From: Azoarcus sp. | GTDB lineage: Bacteria > Pseudomonadota > Gammaproteobacteria > Burkholderiales > Rhodocyclaceae | Direction: 5' to 3' | DNA: 64,000 bases | NCBI GenBank assembly: GCA_030656215.1 | Contig: JAUSOD010000046.1 | Span: forward strand, 1-64,000 | Shown here: piece after piece, positions 43,950 through 55,153 of the stretch | How the letters are laid out: each line of letters begins with the position of its first letter | Numbering within the stretch: position 1 is the first letter of the stretch | Translations under genes and position numbers: made by a program | Notes under the pieces: model-generated | Seen by the model: only the letters and a program-made list of their open reading frames with translations | Database searches by the model: none | Told to the model about the DNA's origin: nothing

Positions 43950-44798
43950 CTAGAACGGCAGGCCAAGGAAGTGGAAGTCGCCGCCGTGCTGGCGGTTATC
44001 GATGCGGCGCAGAACGTCGGGGTCGACCGTGTCGGTGTCCGGCTGCAGCAGGCCGCACTGGCGCAGGGCGCCGCGCACGTCGATGGTATGGCCGAGGTAC
44101 TGGAGCACGACGCGGGCACAGGCGGGCTCGCGCCGGTCGGACGCGGAAACCCCGATCTTCAGCCCGGTCAGGCTGTTTACCCGGCTCTTGTAGGTGGGAA
44201 ACAGGATGGTCTCGGTCAGCTCGTTGCCGGTGAGCGATTCGTAGTCGAGCAGAAAGATGCGTTCGTTCAGGTGCAGGCCGATGCCCAGGTAGCGGCAGCG
44301 ATAGCCGCTGGTGCGCTGGCCGAGGTGGGATAGTCGTTCGATCCGGCGGTAGAACACGCCGTCGTCGTTGCGATACAGGTAGAACAGGCTGCGCAGCACG
44401 CTGCCCGGGAAGGCCATCGAGTAGTAGTACTCGAAGTAATAGCCGAGATACTTGTCCAGGCTGCCGCGGGTCTGGTGGCGCAGGCGATCGAGATGGGCGA
44501 CATACCCGTCCGCGGTCGGTGCTGCAGCCCGTGCGGGACGCACGCTCAGGATCTGCGCAAAACGGCTGTGCGGCAGCACGATCTCATGCGCCTCGACGCC
44601 AAAAAAATCACAGATGCGCTGCAGGGTGTGAGCCGATGGCCGGGTGGTGCCGCTCAGGTATTTGTTGAACTGCGGGCGGTTGATCCCAAGCTTGCGGCAC
44701 ACCAGTGCGATCGACGGATAGTAGCTGCAGGCCAGGCGCATGTTGCGCCCGAAGTCGTCGTTCCGGTCGTCCCCCTCGTTGCTGAACTCCGCTTCCAT
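43950..44798 (-). CDS. XRE-family helix-turn-helix regulator
   Basis: A 282-residue regulator with an N-terminal XRE-type helix-turn-helix (about residues 15-70; LVCRKLGINRPQFNKYLSGTTRPSAHTLQRICDFFGV). A long C-terminal domain (about 95-280) is rich in Tyr/Arg (LDKYLGYYFEYYYSM) and I do not recognise it as a known ligand domain. It is divergent from the racemase-asparaginase-symporter operon across a 525-base gap with a palindromic operator, so it is the prime candidate for its regulator. The ATG at 44798 follows GGAGAGG; the GTG six bases earlier is less likely. Confidence 0.78.
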   Translation of the reverse strand: MEAEFSNEGDDRNDDFGRNMRLACSYYPSIALVCRKLGINRPQFNKYLSGTTRPSAHTLQRICDFFGVEAHEIVLPHSRFAQILSVRPARAAAPTADGYVAHLDRLRHQTRGSLDKYLGYYFEYYYSMAFPGSVLRSLFYLYRNDDGVFYRRIERLSHLGQRTSGYRCRYLGIGLHLNERIFLLDYESLTGNELTETILFPTYKSRVNSLTGLKIGVSASDRREPACARVVLQYLGHTIDVRGALRQCGLLQPDTDTVDPDVLRRIDNRQHGGDFHFLGLPF

Positions 44799-44875
44799 TG
44801 GCACCTCTCCTGTTTTGCTTGGGCCTGTCCCAGCGCCGCGCGTGTGGGTCGATCTCGGATTTCAGCAAGGACCGA

Positions 44876-44975
44876 GTCGGGCATGGTTCGGGCATTCACG
44901 GCGCGGGCGAGGACTGTCTGAGCCCGGAGGGCGAGTTCCGCAGCCCGCGGAGTGAATGCCCGGGCCGCGCCCGAC
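44876..44975. repeat. hairpin repeat element, copy A
   Basis: An imperfect inverted repeat: outer arms of seven bases (44876-44882, 44969-44975), a six-base mismatch on each side, and inner 11-base arms CGGGCATTCAC/GTGAATGCCCG (44889-44899, 44952-44962). The 52-base middle contains GCGAGGACTGTCTGAGC and GAGTTCCGCAG, which recur in reverse orientation in copy B. Confidence 0.8.
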
Positions 44976-45017
44976 GGGTTTCGTGGCACCGAACTGTGAC
45001 GCCTGTGCTGCTAATCC

Positions 45018-45121
45018 GCCGAGGGTGGGTGGGGTATTCGTTCTGCAGGCTGCGGAACTCGCTCACGGTGCTCGCTCAGACAGTCCTCGCCTGCGCCACG
45101 AATACCCCACCCACCCTCGGC
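45018..45121. repeat. hairpin repeat element, copy B
   Basis: Two perfect 24-base arms (45018-45041, 45098-45121) enclose a 56-base middle that matches the reverse complement of copy A almost throughout (GGCTGCGGAACTCGC and GCTCAGACAGTCCTCGCC are shared). The arms of A and B have no similarity to each other. So the core is conserved and the arms are not. Confidence 0.85.
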
Positions 45122-45206
45122 TCGGCGCAGGGTGAAGGCGAGTTGAGTGGCGCTATCTGGCGCAAGCTTAGCATCAGTCGGCGCCATCTGAATCCAGTGA
45201 GCGTAA

Positions 45207-45259
45207 TTGCCTGATGTCCGTTTGGCGTCTTTAATATTTACAAGACATTACAAACGGAC
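45207..45259 (+). promoter_or_regulatory. palindromic operator/promoter of the racemase-asparaginase operon
   Basis: A nested dyad: GTCCGTTTG (45216-45224) with CAAACGGAC (45251-45259), and inside it GTCTT with AAGAC, around an A+T-rich centre. It overlaps a weak sigma70-like pair (TTGCCT at 45207, TTTAAT at 45230, 17 bases apart). It lies 65 bases before the racemase start, where a repressor could block transcription. The divergent XRE protein is the obvious candidate to bind it. Confidence 0.5.
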
Positions 45260-45323
45260 CCGGCCTCGTGTTCGCCCGCTCGCAGGCCGGCTCACTGGAC
45301 GGTAGACAGGAGACTTGATTGCA

Positions 45324-46088
45324 ATGAACGAGCACGCGCATCGGACCCAACGCAGCCGTATCGGCATCATCACCGGGTCTGGACCCGAGGCGGGCGTGGA
45401 CTTGTGGACCAAGGTCCTGAGGGCCAATCGGCAATTGCTGGGCGCGCGCTACACGGGCGACCTCGACGCCCCCGAGGTGGTGATTTTCTCGGTGCCCGAG
45501 CTGGGTCTGTCGATGGAGCTGGAACAGAACGATGCGCAAGTGTGGCAGGCGATGCGGCGCACGGCGATGCGGCTCGCGGCCCATGTCGACTACTACGGTA
45601 TCGCCTGCAATACCCTCAATCACTATGCCGATCGGCTCGCAGCGCTGGACTTGCCGGCGCAGCTGGTGTCGGTGGCTGACGTGGTGCGTGACTACCTGGT
45701 CGAGCAGGGCATTGCCCGCGTTGCCTTGCTGGGCGCGCGTCCGGTGATGGATCTCGGCCCCTGGTCGGCCTACCGGAGTCTGCCGCAGCATGCCGACATC
45801 GAGCTACCGGCCGACCTTGATGTGCTGCACCGCGTCATCTACGACGTCAAGTACCGTGGCGGCGAGCAACCGGACATCATCGAGCGCTTCGAGCGCGTGC
45901 TCACCGGGCTCGAGTCCGATGTCGCCCTGCTCGCGTGTACCGAGCTTCCGCTGATTCCGTGCAGCCTCGCCACCCCGCGGCTCGTCGATGTCACCGATTT
46001 GCTCGCGGCGGCGCTCGCCAGGCGTTCGCTGATGCCGCCGCCAGTCGGGCGATTTCCTGTGACTGCGTCGGGAGCGGACCGCTCATGA
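45324..46088 (+). CDS. aspartate/glutamate racemase family protein
   Basis: A 254-residue Asp/Glu racemase superfamily enzyme. The two catalytic cysteines are in GIACNT (Cys95) and LACTELP (Cys205), and the start (RIGIITGSGPEAG) is typical of the cofactor-independent family. It interconverts D- and L-amino acids, probably aspartate, or isomerises a related acid. The gene begins a compact operon with an asparaginase and an amino-acid:cation symporter, which suggests use of asparagine or D-aspartate. The ATG at 45324 is preferred to a TTG at 45315, which is too close to the AGGAG. Confidence 0.85.
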   Translation: MNEHAHRTQRSRIGIITGSGPEAGVDLWTKVLRANRQLLGARYTGDLDAPEVVIFSVPELGLSMELEQNDAQVWQAMRRTAMRLAAHVDYYGIACNTLNHYADRLAALDLPAQLVSVADVVRDYLVEQGIARVALLGARPVMDLGPWSAYRSLPQHADIELPADLDVLHRVIYDVKYRGGEQPDIIERFERVLTGLESDVALLACTELPLIPCSLATPRLVDVTDLLAAALARRSLMPPPVGRFPVTASGADRS

Positions 46089-47116
46089 CCCGCCGGATCG
46101 CCATTCTCTACACTGGCGGCACGCTCGGCATGAAGCCCTCGGCCGATGGTTATCAGCCGGACACCGGGCTTGCGCAGTCGCTGGCCGCCCGCCTGCCGGC
46201 GCCGGGTGTGGGGCGGATGCCGCACTGGGAAGTGCACGAATATGCGCAGCTCATCGACAGCGCTGAGGCCCAGCCGCGCGACTGGCACACGATCGCTGCC
46301 GACATCGCGGCCCGCTACGACGATTTCGACGGTTTTGTGGTGGTCCATGGCACCGACACGATGGCCTATACCGCTGCGGCGCTGTCGTTTGCGCTGCTCG
46401 GGCTGCGCAAGCCCGTCATCCTCACCGGTTCGCAGATTCCGCTGTGCGAACCGCGCAGTGATGCACTCGGCAACCTGCTCGGGGCCCTGCTGATCGCGGC
46501 GCACCACCCGGTGGCGGAAGTATGTCTCTACTTTGGCGGCAAGTTGCTGCGTGGCAATCGCGCAACCAAGGTGGCGGGGGCCGACTTCGATGCCTTCGAT
46601 TCGCCCAATTACCCGCCCCTGGGGCACGCCGGCATCGACATCGTGCTCGATATGGGGCGCGTGCTACCCATGCCGGTGCGTGAAGCCTTCGAACTTGTCC
46701 CGCCGTCCGCGTGCGAAATCGCGCTGCTGCGCCTGTATCCGGGGCTGTCGGTGGCCCGGCTCGGCCACATGCTGGCGCCGCCCCTCGCCGGCGTGGTCCT
46801 GCAGACTTATGGCGCGGGCAACGGTCCGGTGCGTTTGCCGGGCTTCCTCGATACGCTTGCCGATGCCAGTGCGCGCGGCGTGGTCATTGTCAACGTCACC
46901 CAGTGCGCACGTGGCACGGTCGACCAAGACAAATATGCAACTGGCTCGGCGCTTGCTTCTGCAGGCGTGGTGGGTGCGTACGACATGACCGTCGAGGCCG
47001 CGCTGACCAAGCTCCATCACCTGGTCTCACTCGAACTCTTACCCCAAGAGGTCCGGCGCCGCATGCAGGAAGCGGTGTGCGGAGAATGCACCTTGCCCGG
47101 CCTCACGATCGGGTAG
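46085..47116 (+). CDS. ansA: type I L-asparaginase
   Basis: A 343-residue asparaginase that hydrolyses asparagine to aspartate and ammonia. The first catalytic Thr motif (LYTGGTLGM, residues 9-17) and the second (VVHGTDTMAYTAAAL) are intact. There is no signal peptide, so it is the cytoplasmic AnsA type. The start overlaps the racemase stop by four bases (ATGA). Together with the racemase and the symporter it could turn imported asparagine into aspartate. A substrate other than asparagine cannot be excluded. Confidence 0.9.
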   Translation: MTRRIAILYTGGTLGMKPSADGYQPDTGLAQSLAARLPAPGVGRMPHWEVHEYAQLIDSAEAQPRDWHTIAADIAARYDDFDGFVVVHGTDTMAYTAAALSFALLGLRKPVILTGSQIPLCEPRSDALGNLLGALLIAAHHPVAEVCLYFGGKLLRGNRATKVAGADFDAFDSPNYPPLGHAGIDIVLDMGRVLPMPVREAFELVPPSACEIALLRLYPGLSVARLGHMLAPPLAGVVLQTYGAGNGPVRLPGFLDTLADASARGVVIVNVTQCARGTVDQDKYATGSALASAGVVGAYDMTVEAALTKLHHLVSLELLPQEVRRRMQEAVCGECTLPGLTIG

Positions 47117-47157
47117 TTGCGGCTTACACAAAAGAACGGCAACCACGGAGCCCCAAA

Positions 47158-48573
47158 ATGGAACTCATCACGAAAGTATTTACCCTGCTTGAAGACTTCA
47201 CCTGGGGTTGGTCGCTGATCCCGATTCTGGTCATCTTCGGCATCTTCATGACCATCGTTACCGGCTTCGTCCAGTTCCGCTTCTTCGGGCGCATGTTCCG
47301 CGTGCTGCTGCCCAAAAATCAGAATGCCGACCCCAACCAGATCAGTGCCAGGCAGGCCCTGATGATCTCCGTGGGCGGGCGGGTCGGCGGCGGCAATATT
47401 GCCGGCGTCGCGGTGGCCATTACGCTGGGCGGGCCGGGTGCGGTGTTCTGGATGTGGGCCATCGCGCTCGTCGGCATGGCGACCAGCCTGGTCGAATGCA
47501 CGCTGGCACAGGTGTACAAACGCCGGAGCAGCGACGGCACCTTTCGTGGCGGCCCCGCAACCTACATCCGTCATGGCCTGGGTTCGCAGTATGGTTGGCT
47601 CGGTGTCGTGTATGCGGTGTGCCTGATCGGCTCGTTCGCGTTCGGCTTCAATGCTTTTCAGGGCAACACCATTGCCGGCGCGGTCAATGAGAGCCTGGGT
47701 GTCGATCGGCTCTGGACCGGCGGGCTGCTCGCCGCGATCACCGGCTTCATCGTTTATGGTGGCATCAAGCGCATCGCCAAGGCCGCCGACGTGGTCGTTC
47801 CGGTGATGGCGCTCAGCTACCTCGGTATCGCGCTGCTCATCATCGTGATGAATATCTCCGAATTGCCCGGCGTGCTGTCGTCGATCTTCGCCAATGCCTT
47901 TGGCCTGGAAGAAGCGGTCGGCGGCGGCATGGGGGCGGCGATCTCGCAGGGTCTGCGTCGCGGTCTGTTCTCGAACGAGGCAGGCCTGGGCTCGGCGCCC
48001 AACGTCGCGGCCACCGCAGACGTGCATCACCCGATCAGCCAGGGCATCACCCAGTCGCTGTCGGTGTTCATCGACACCATCCTGGTGTGCTCCGCAACCG
48101 CGTTCGTGATTCTGTTGGGTAATGTCTATGTACCTGGCGCAGAAGGCGTCAGCGGTGTGATCCTCACCCAGCAATCGCTGGTGTCGCACCTGGGCGAGTG
48201 GACCAAGTACTACCTGACGTTCGCGGTCTTCCTGTTTGCCTTCAGCTCCATCATGTACAACTACTACCTGGGCGAAACCGCGTTGGTTGAGTTGATCGAG
48301 AATCCGGTCGCGGTGCACATCCTGCGCTGGGCGGTCATTGGCGTCGTGCTGCTCGGCGCCAGCGCGCCAGGGGCCACGTCGGTGTTCTTCTTCTCTGATC
48401 CGTTGATGGGCCTTCTTGCACTGGTCAACCTGATGGCCATTCTGATGCTGTTCCCGGTGGCGATGCGCGTACTCAACGATTACCGCCAGCAACTGAAAGA
48501 CGGCAACGAGCGCCCCGTGTTCGACGCCGGCAGGTTTACCGACCTGGATATTGACCGGAAGGCTTGGAAGTAG
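47158..48573 (+). CDS. alanine/glycine:cation symporter (AGCS family)
   Basis: A 471-residue sodium:amino-acid symporter with about ten to eleven membrane segments and the AGCS signatures (GGRVGGGNIAGVAVAITLGGPGAVFWMW and GLRRGLFSNEAGLGSAPNVAAT). It imports a small neutral amino acid with Na+ or H+. The gene starts 41 bases after the asparaginase stop, so it is likely part of the same operon. Its family usually carries alanine or glycine, but the operon context hints at asparagine or D-amino acids. A bidirectional terminator follows. Confidence 0.92.
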   Translation: MELITKVFTLLEDFTWGWSLIPILVIFGIFMTIVTGFVQFRFFGRMFRVLLPKNQNADPNQISARQALMISVGGRVGGGNIAGVAVAITLGGPGAVFWMWAIALVGMATSLVECTLAQVYKRRSSDGTFRGGPATYIRHGLGSQYGWLGVVYAVCLIGSFAFGFNAFQGNTIAGAVNESLGVDRLWTGGLLAAITGFIVYGGIKRIAKAADVVVPVMALSYLGIALLIIVMNISELPGVLSSIFANAFGLEEAVGGGMGAAISQGLRRGLFSNEAGLGSAPNVAATADVHHPISQGITQSLSVFIDTILVCSATAFVILLGNVYVPGAEGVSGVILTQQSLVSHLGEWTKYYLTFAVFLFAFSSIMYNYYLGETALVELIENPVAVHILRWAVIGVVLLGASAPGATSVFFFSDPLMGLLALVNLMAILMLFPVAMRVLNDYRQQLKDGNERPVFDAGRFTDLDIDRKAWK

Positions 48574-48590
48574 GCATCACTCGATGCGAA

Positions 48591-48628
48591 CCGAAAAAAT
48601 GGCCCGCTATTGCGGGCCATTTTTTCGG
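48591..48628. terminator. bidirectional intrinsic terminator
   Basis: A perfect 17-bp stem (48591-48607, 48612-48628) with a four-base loop has a run of six A residues in the left arm and six T residues in the right arm. It works in both directions and serves the symporter gene (plus strand) and lpdA (minus strand), which converge here. Confidence 0.9.
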
Positions 48629-48647
48629 ACAAGATTTAAGCGAAGGC

Positions 48648-50438
48648 TTATTTCTTGCGCTGCGGCGGCAGGTCGGTACAACTTCCGTGTGCGACTTCGG
48701 CCGCCATGCCAACCGATTCACCCAGGGTCGGGTGGGGGTGGATGGTCTTGCCAATGTCCACCGCATCCGCGCCCATCTCGATGGCCAGGCACACTTCACC
48801 GATGAGGTCGCCGGCATGGGTGCCGACGATGCCGCCGCCGATGATGCGATGGGTTTCCGCATCGAACAGCAGCTTGGTGAAGCCTTCGTCGCGACCGTTG
48901 GCGATGGCGCGGCCCGAGGCGGCCCACGGGAACAGGCCTTTCTCGTACTTGATGCCCTGAGCCTTGGCCTGCTCTTCGGTCAGCCCCGCCCATGCCACTT
49001 CCGGATCGGTGTAGGCCACCGACGGGATCTGCATCGCATCGAACGAGGCCTTGTGGCCGGCTGCGACTTCGGCCGCAACGTGGGCTTCATGCACCGCCTT
49101 GTGGGCGAGCATGGGTTGGCCGACGAGGTCGCCGATCGCAAAGATGTGGGCCACGTTGGTGCGCTGCTGGTTGTCGACCGGGATGAAGCCGCGGTCGGTC
49201 ACGATCACGCCGGCCTTGTCGGCGGCAATCTTCTTGCCGTTCGGGCTGCGCCCCACCGCGACCAGCACGAGGTCGTAGCACTGCGCTTCAGCCGGAGCTT
49301 TTTCACCCTCGAACTTGACCCAGATGCCGTCTTCCTTTGCTTCTGCGCCGACCGTCTTGGTCTTGAGCATGATGTTGTCGAAGCGGTGGGTGTTCTTCTT
49401 TTCCCACACCTTAACCAGGTCGCGGTCGGCGCCCTGCATCAGGCCATCGAGCATCTCGACCACGTCGATGCGTGCGCCCAGCGAGGAGTACACCGTGGCC
49501 ATTTCGAGGCCGATGATGCCGCCGCCGATGACCAGCATGCGCTTCGGTACCTGGCGCAGTTCGAGTGCGCCGGTGGAGTCGACCACGCGCGGGTCCTCCG
49601 GCATGAAGGGCAGGCCGACAACCTGCGAACCGGCGGCGATGATGCACTGCTTGAAGCGGACCACCTTCTTCTCGCCGGTCTTGTCCTGCGCGCTCCCGGT
49701 GGTGCATTCCACCGCGATGTGGTTGGGGTCGAGGAAGTAGCCGAAGCCACGCACCACTTCCACCTTGCGCGCCTTGGCCATGCCGGCCAGGCCACCGGTC
49801 AGCTTGCCGACGACCTTTTCCTTGTGCCCGCGCAGCTTGTCGATATCGATCTTCGGTGTGCCGAAGTCGATGCCGAGGTCGGCAAAATGGCTGGCCTCGT
49901 CCATCACATTGGCGACGTGTAGCAGCGCCTTGGACGGAATGCAGCCCACGTTCAGGCACACCCCGCCCAGCGTGGCGTAGCGCTCGACGATCACGGTCTT
50001 GAGGCCGAGGTCGGCCGCACGGAAGGCGGCGGAGTATCCGCCGGGACCTGCACCGAGCACCAGCATGTCGCACTCGATGTCGGCGCCACCGGCGTGGCTG
50101 GACGCTGCGGGTGCTGCGACCGGTGCCGCAGCGGGGGCTGCAGCGGCCGGTGCAGCGGCAGCAGGTGCGGAGGCAGGTTCTGCGGCAGCCGTCGCTCCGG
50201 CCGCCTCGACCTTGAGCAGTACGGCGCCTTCACCAACCTTGTCACCCACCTTGACCAGCACTTCCTTGACCACGCCGGCGTGGGAGGAGGGTACGTCCAT
50301 GGTGGCCTTGTCGGACTCGAGCGTGCAGATGGCATCGTCCACCTTGATGGTGTCGCCCGCCTTCACGAACAGCTCGATCACCGGCACGGTATCGAAATCG
50401 CCGATATCCGGTACTTTTACTTCAACAATCTGGCTCAT
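48648..50438 (-). CDS. lpdA: dihydrolipoyl dehydrogenase (E3) with N-terminal lipoyl domain
   Basis: A 596-residue E3 subunit of pyruvate dehydrogenase. Residues ~1-80 are a lipoyl domain with the attachment Lys in ESDKATMD, then an Ala/Pro linker to about residue 120, then the flavoprotein. The redox-active disulfide is in GGVCLNVGCIPSK and the FAD-binding opening is CDMLVLGAGPGGYSAAF. It reoxidises dihydrolipoamide with NAD+. A lipoyl domain on E3 is common in betaproteobacterial PDH operons. It is the last gene of the aceE-aceF-lpdA operon, 12 bases after aceF. Confidence 0.96.
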   Translation of the reverse strand: MSQIVEVKVPDIGDFDTVPVIELFVKAGDTIKVDDAICTLESDKATMDVPSSHAGVVKEVLVKVGDKVGEGAVLLKVEAAGATAAAEPASAPAAAAPAAAAPAAAPVAAPAASSHAGGADIECDMLVLGAGPGGYSAAFRAADLGLKTVIVERYATLGGVCLNVGCIPSKALLHVANVMDEASHFADLGIDFGTPKIDIDKLRGHKEKVVGKLTGGLAGMAKARKVEVVRGFGYFLDPNHIAVECTTGSAQDKTGEKKVVRFKQCIIAAGSQVVGLPFMPEDPRVVDSTGALELRQVPKRMLVIGGGIIGLEMATVYSSLGARIDVVEMLDGLMQGADRDLVKVWEKKNTHRFDNIMLKTKTVGAEAKEDGIWVKFEGEKAPAEAQCYDLVLVAVGRSPNGKKIAADKAGVIVTDRGFIPVDNQQRTNVAHIFAIGDLVGQPMLAHKAVHEAHVAAEVAAGHKASFDAMQIPSVAYTDPEVAWAGLTEEQAKAQGIKYEKGLFPWAASGRAIANGRDEGFTKLLFDAETHRIIGGGIVGTHAGDLIGEVCLAIEMGADAVDIGKTIHPHPTLGESVGMAAEVAHGSCTDLPPQRKK

Positions 50439-50450
50439 GTCGTGGCCTCC

Positions 50451-52100
50451 TTAGAGCATGACCCGACGGAAGTCGGCCAGCAGTTGGGCGAGGTAGACGT
50501 TGAAGCGGGTCGCGAGCGCGCCGTCGATCACGCGGTGGTCCGCGGTCAGCGACATCGGCAGGGTCAGGCGCGGCACGAAAGCTTTGCCGTCCCACACCGG
50601 TTTCATCGCCGACTTGTTCACGCCAAGGATGGCGACTTCGGGCGCATTGACGATAGGCGCGAAGTAGGTGCCACCGATACCGCCGAGCGAGGAAATCGTG
50701 AAGCACGCGCCCGACATGTCCGCCGGCCCCATCTTGCCGTCACGCGCCTTCTTGGCCAGCGCACCGGACTCGGCCGCGATCTCGAACACGCTCTTGGTGT
50801 CGGCATTCTTGATCACCGGCACCACCAGCCCGTTCGGGGTGTCGGCGGCGAAGGCGATGTTGAAGTACTTCTTATAGACGAGGTTGTCACCGTCGAGGCT
50901 GGTGTTGAACTCGGGGAATTCCTGCAGCGCACGCACCGCGGCCTTGATGATGAAGGCGAGCATGGTGAGCTTCTTGCCGGACTTCTCGTATTCCTTGTTC
51001 ATCTGGACGCGGAAGGCTTCCAGATCGGTGATGTCGGCGTCCTCGTGGTAGGTCACCGCCGGAATCATCGCCCAGTTGCGAGCGAGGTTCTGGCCGGAGA
51101 TCTTCTTGATCCGCGACAGCGGCTTGACCTCGACTTCACCGAACTTGGCGAAATCGACCTTCGGCCACGGCAACAGATCCAGACCACCACCCAGACTGCC
51201 GACGGCAGCAGCGGCCACGGTCTTGCCCGGAACGACGCCGGAGCTCATCGCGCCCTTGATGAAGGCGGTGATGTCTTCCTTGAGAATGCGGTTCTTCGGG
51301 CCGCTGGCCTTGACCTGGGCCAGATCCACGCCCAGTTCGCGGCCGTAGGCACGTACGCTGGGGCTGGCGTGAACCTTGCCGCCGATCTTGACTGCCGACG
51401 GCGCCGTTGCAGCCGCTGCGGCTGCAGGCGCAGGGCTCGCCGCTGCAGCGGGCGCTGCCGCTGCCGGTGCGGGCGCACTTGCGGGCGCAACCGGAGCTGA
51501 CGGGGCAGCAGCAGCGCCGACCGCCTCGATCTTGATCATCGCGCTACCCTGCGAGACCTTGTCGCCGACCTTGACCAGCACTTCCTTGACCACACCAGCG
51601 TGCGAGGAGGGCACGTCCATCGTCGCCTTGTCGGACTCGAGGGTGGCGATCGCGTCGTCGACCTTGATGGTGTCGCCGACCTTCACGAACAGCTCGATCA
51701 CCGGCACGTCGGAGAAGTCGCCGATATCCGGCACCTTGACCTCGATCACACCGCCGGCGGCGGCCGGTGCTGCAGCCGGGGCCGGTGCGGCAGCGGCCGC
51801 CGCCGCGGGTGCGGCTGCAGGCGCCGCAGCAGCCGGAGCGGGTGCCGCAGCACCTGCGTCCGCCGCCTCGACCTTGATCATCAGGCTGCCCTGCGACACC
51901 TTGTCACCGACATTGACCAGCACTTCCTTCACCACGCCAGCGTGGGAGGAGGGCACGTCCATTGTTGCCTTGTCGGATTCGAGGGTGGCGATCGCGTCGT
52001 CGACCTTGATGGTGTCGCCGACCTTCACGAACAGCTCGATCACCGGCACATCGGAGAAGTCGCCGATGTCCGGAACTTTCACTTCAATCAATTGGCTCAT
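50451..52100 (-). CDS. aceF: pyruvate dehydrogenase E2, dihydrolipoyllysine acetyltransferase
   Basis: A 549-residue E2 core subunit. It has two nearly identical lipoyl domains (about residues 1-80 and 118-195, each with ESDKATMD) joined by Ala/Pro linkers. An E3-binding domain follows (VHASPSVRAYGRELGVDLAQVKASGPKNRIL, about 250-285), then the catalytic domain with DHRVIDG near the end. It transfers acetyl groups from lipoyl to CoA and forms the structural core of the complex. The two lipoyl coding stretches are close copies at DNA level. It is 20 bases downstream of aceE. Confidence 0.96.
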   Translation of the reverse strand: MSQLIEVKVPDIGDFSDVPVIELFVKVGDTIKVDDAIATLESDKATMDVPSSHAGVVKEVLVNVGDKVSQGSLMIKVEAADAGAAAPAPAAAAPAAAPAAAAAAAPAPAAAPAAAGGVIEVKVPDIGDFSDVPVIELFVKVGDTIKVDDAIATLESDKATMDVPSSHAGVVKEVLVKVGDKVSQGSAMIKIEAVGAAAAPSAPVAPASAPAPAAAAPAAAASPAPAAAAAATAPSAVKIGGKVHASPSVRAYGRELGVDLAQVKASGPKNRILKEDITAFIKGAMSSGVVPGKTVAAAAVGSLGGGLDLLPWPKVDFAKFGEVEVKPLSRIKKISGQNLARNWAMIPAVTYHEDADITDLEAFRVQMNKEYEKSGKKLTMLAFIIKAAVRALQEFPEFNTSLDGDNLVYKKYFNIAFAADTPNGLVVPVIKNADTKSVFEIAAESGALAKKARDGKMGPADMSGACFTISSLGGIGGTYFAPIVNAPEVAILGVNKSAMKPVWDGKAFVPRLTLPMSLTADHRVIDGALATRFNVYLAQLLADFRRVML

Positions 52101-52120
52101 GTTGTTGTCTCCCTCGGTGC

Positions 52121-54799
<2,679 letters not shown>

Positions 54800-54905
54800 G
54801 GTCTGTCTCCTCATGACTTTGGGTTGGCAAAGTTCGCCCTGATAGAGCGAAGTTGATCGTGATGCACGCGCGAGCAAACCGAAGCCAGCTCATACGCCGT
54901 TTCGA

Positions 54906-54934
54906 ACTATAAAACCATGTTTCGCGATGTGCAA
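54906..54934 (-). promoter_or_regulatory. sigma70 promoter of the aceE-aceF-lpdA operon
   Basis: On the minus strand TTGCAC (54934-54929) and TATAGT (54911-54906) are 17 bases apart and close to consensus. It is the only good promoter between the upstream terminators and the aceE start. The transcript leader would be about 100 bases long. Confidence 0.75.
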
Positions 54935-55020
54935 TAGAAAGTTTGGATTTTCAGGATAAATATCTCGGGTGGTGACGCTCGCCTCAATGCGTCTTCCTGC
55001 ATTCAAGGTGCAGGAGGCGC

Positions 55021-55061
55021 AAAAAACAACAGGGCTCGACGCATCGCTGCGTGAGCCCTGT
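55021..55061 (-). terminator. second of two tandem terminators downstream of the binding-protein gene
   Basis: On the minus strand ACAGGGCTC-ACGCA pairs with TGCGT-c-GAGCCCTGT (one bulge), followed by TGTTTTTT. It backs up the stronger terminator at 55077-55126 and isolates the aceE promoter. Confidence 0.75.
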
Positions 55062-55076
55062 CTTAGAGGTGTCTGG

Positions 55077-55126
55077 AAAAAAATCGGCCGGGGGTTGAGG
55101 GAGGGAGGGAGAGTCCCCCGGCCGAT
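55077..55126 (-). terminator. intrinsic terminator of the binding-protein gene
   Basis: A perfect 12-bp G+C-rich stem (55083-55094, 55115-55126) with a 20-base loop of GGGA repeats is followed on the minus strand by seven T residues. It lies 28 bases after the binding-protein stop. Confidence 0.85.
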
Positions 55127-55153
55127 CGGGAAAAACGTGTTCTGCGGATAGAT

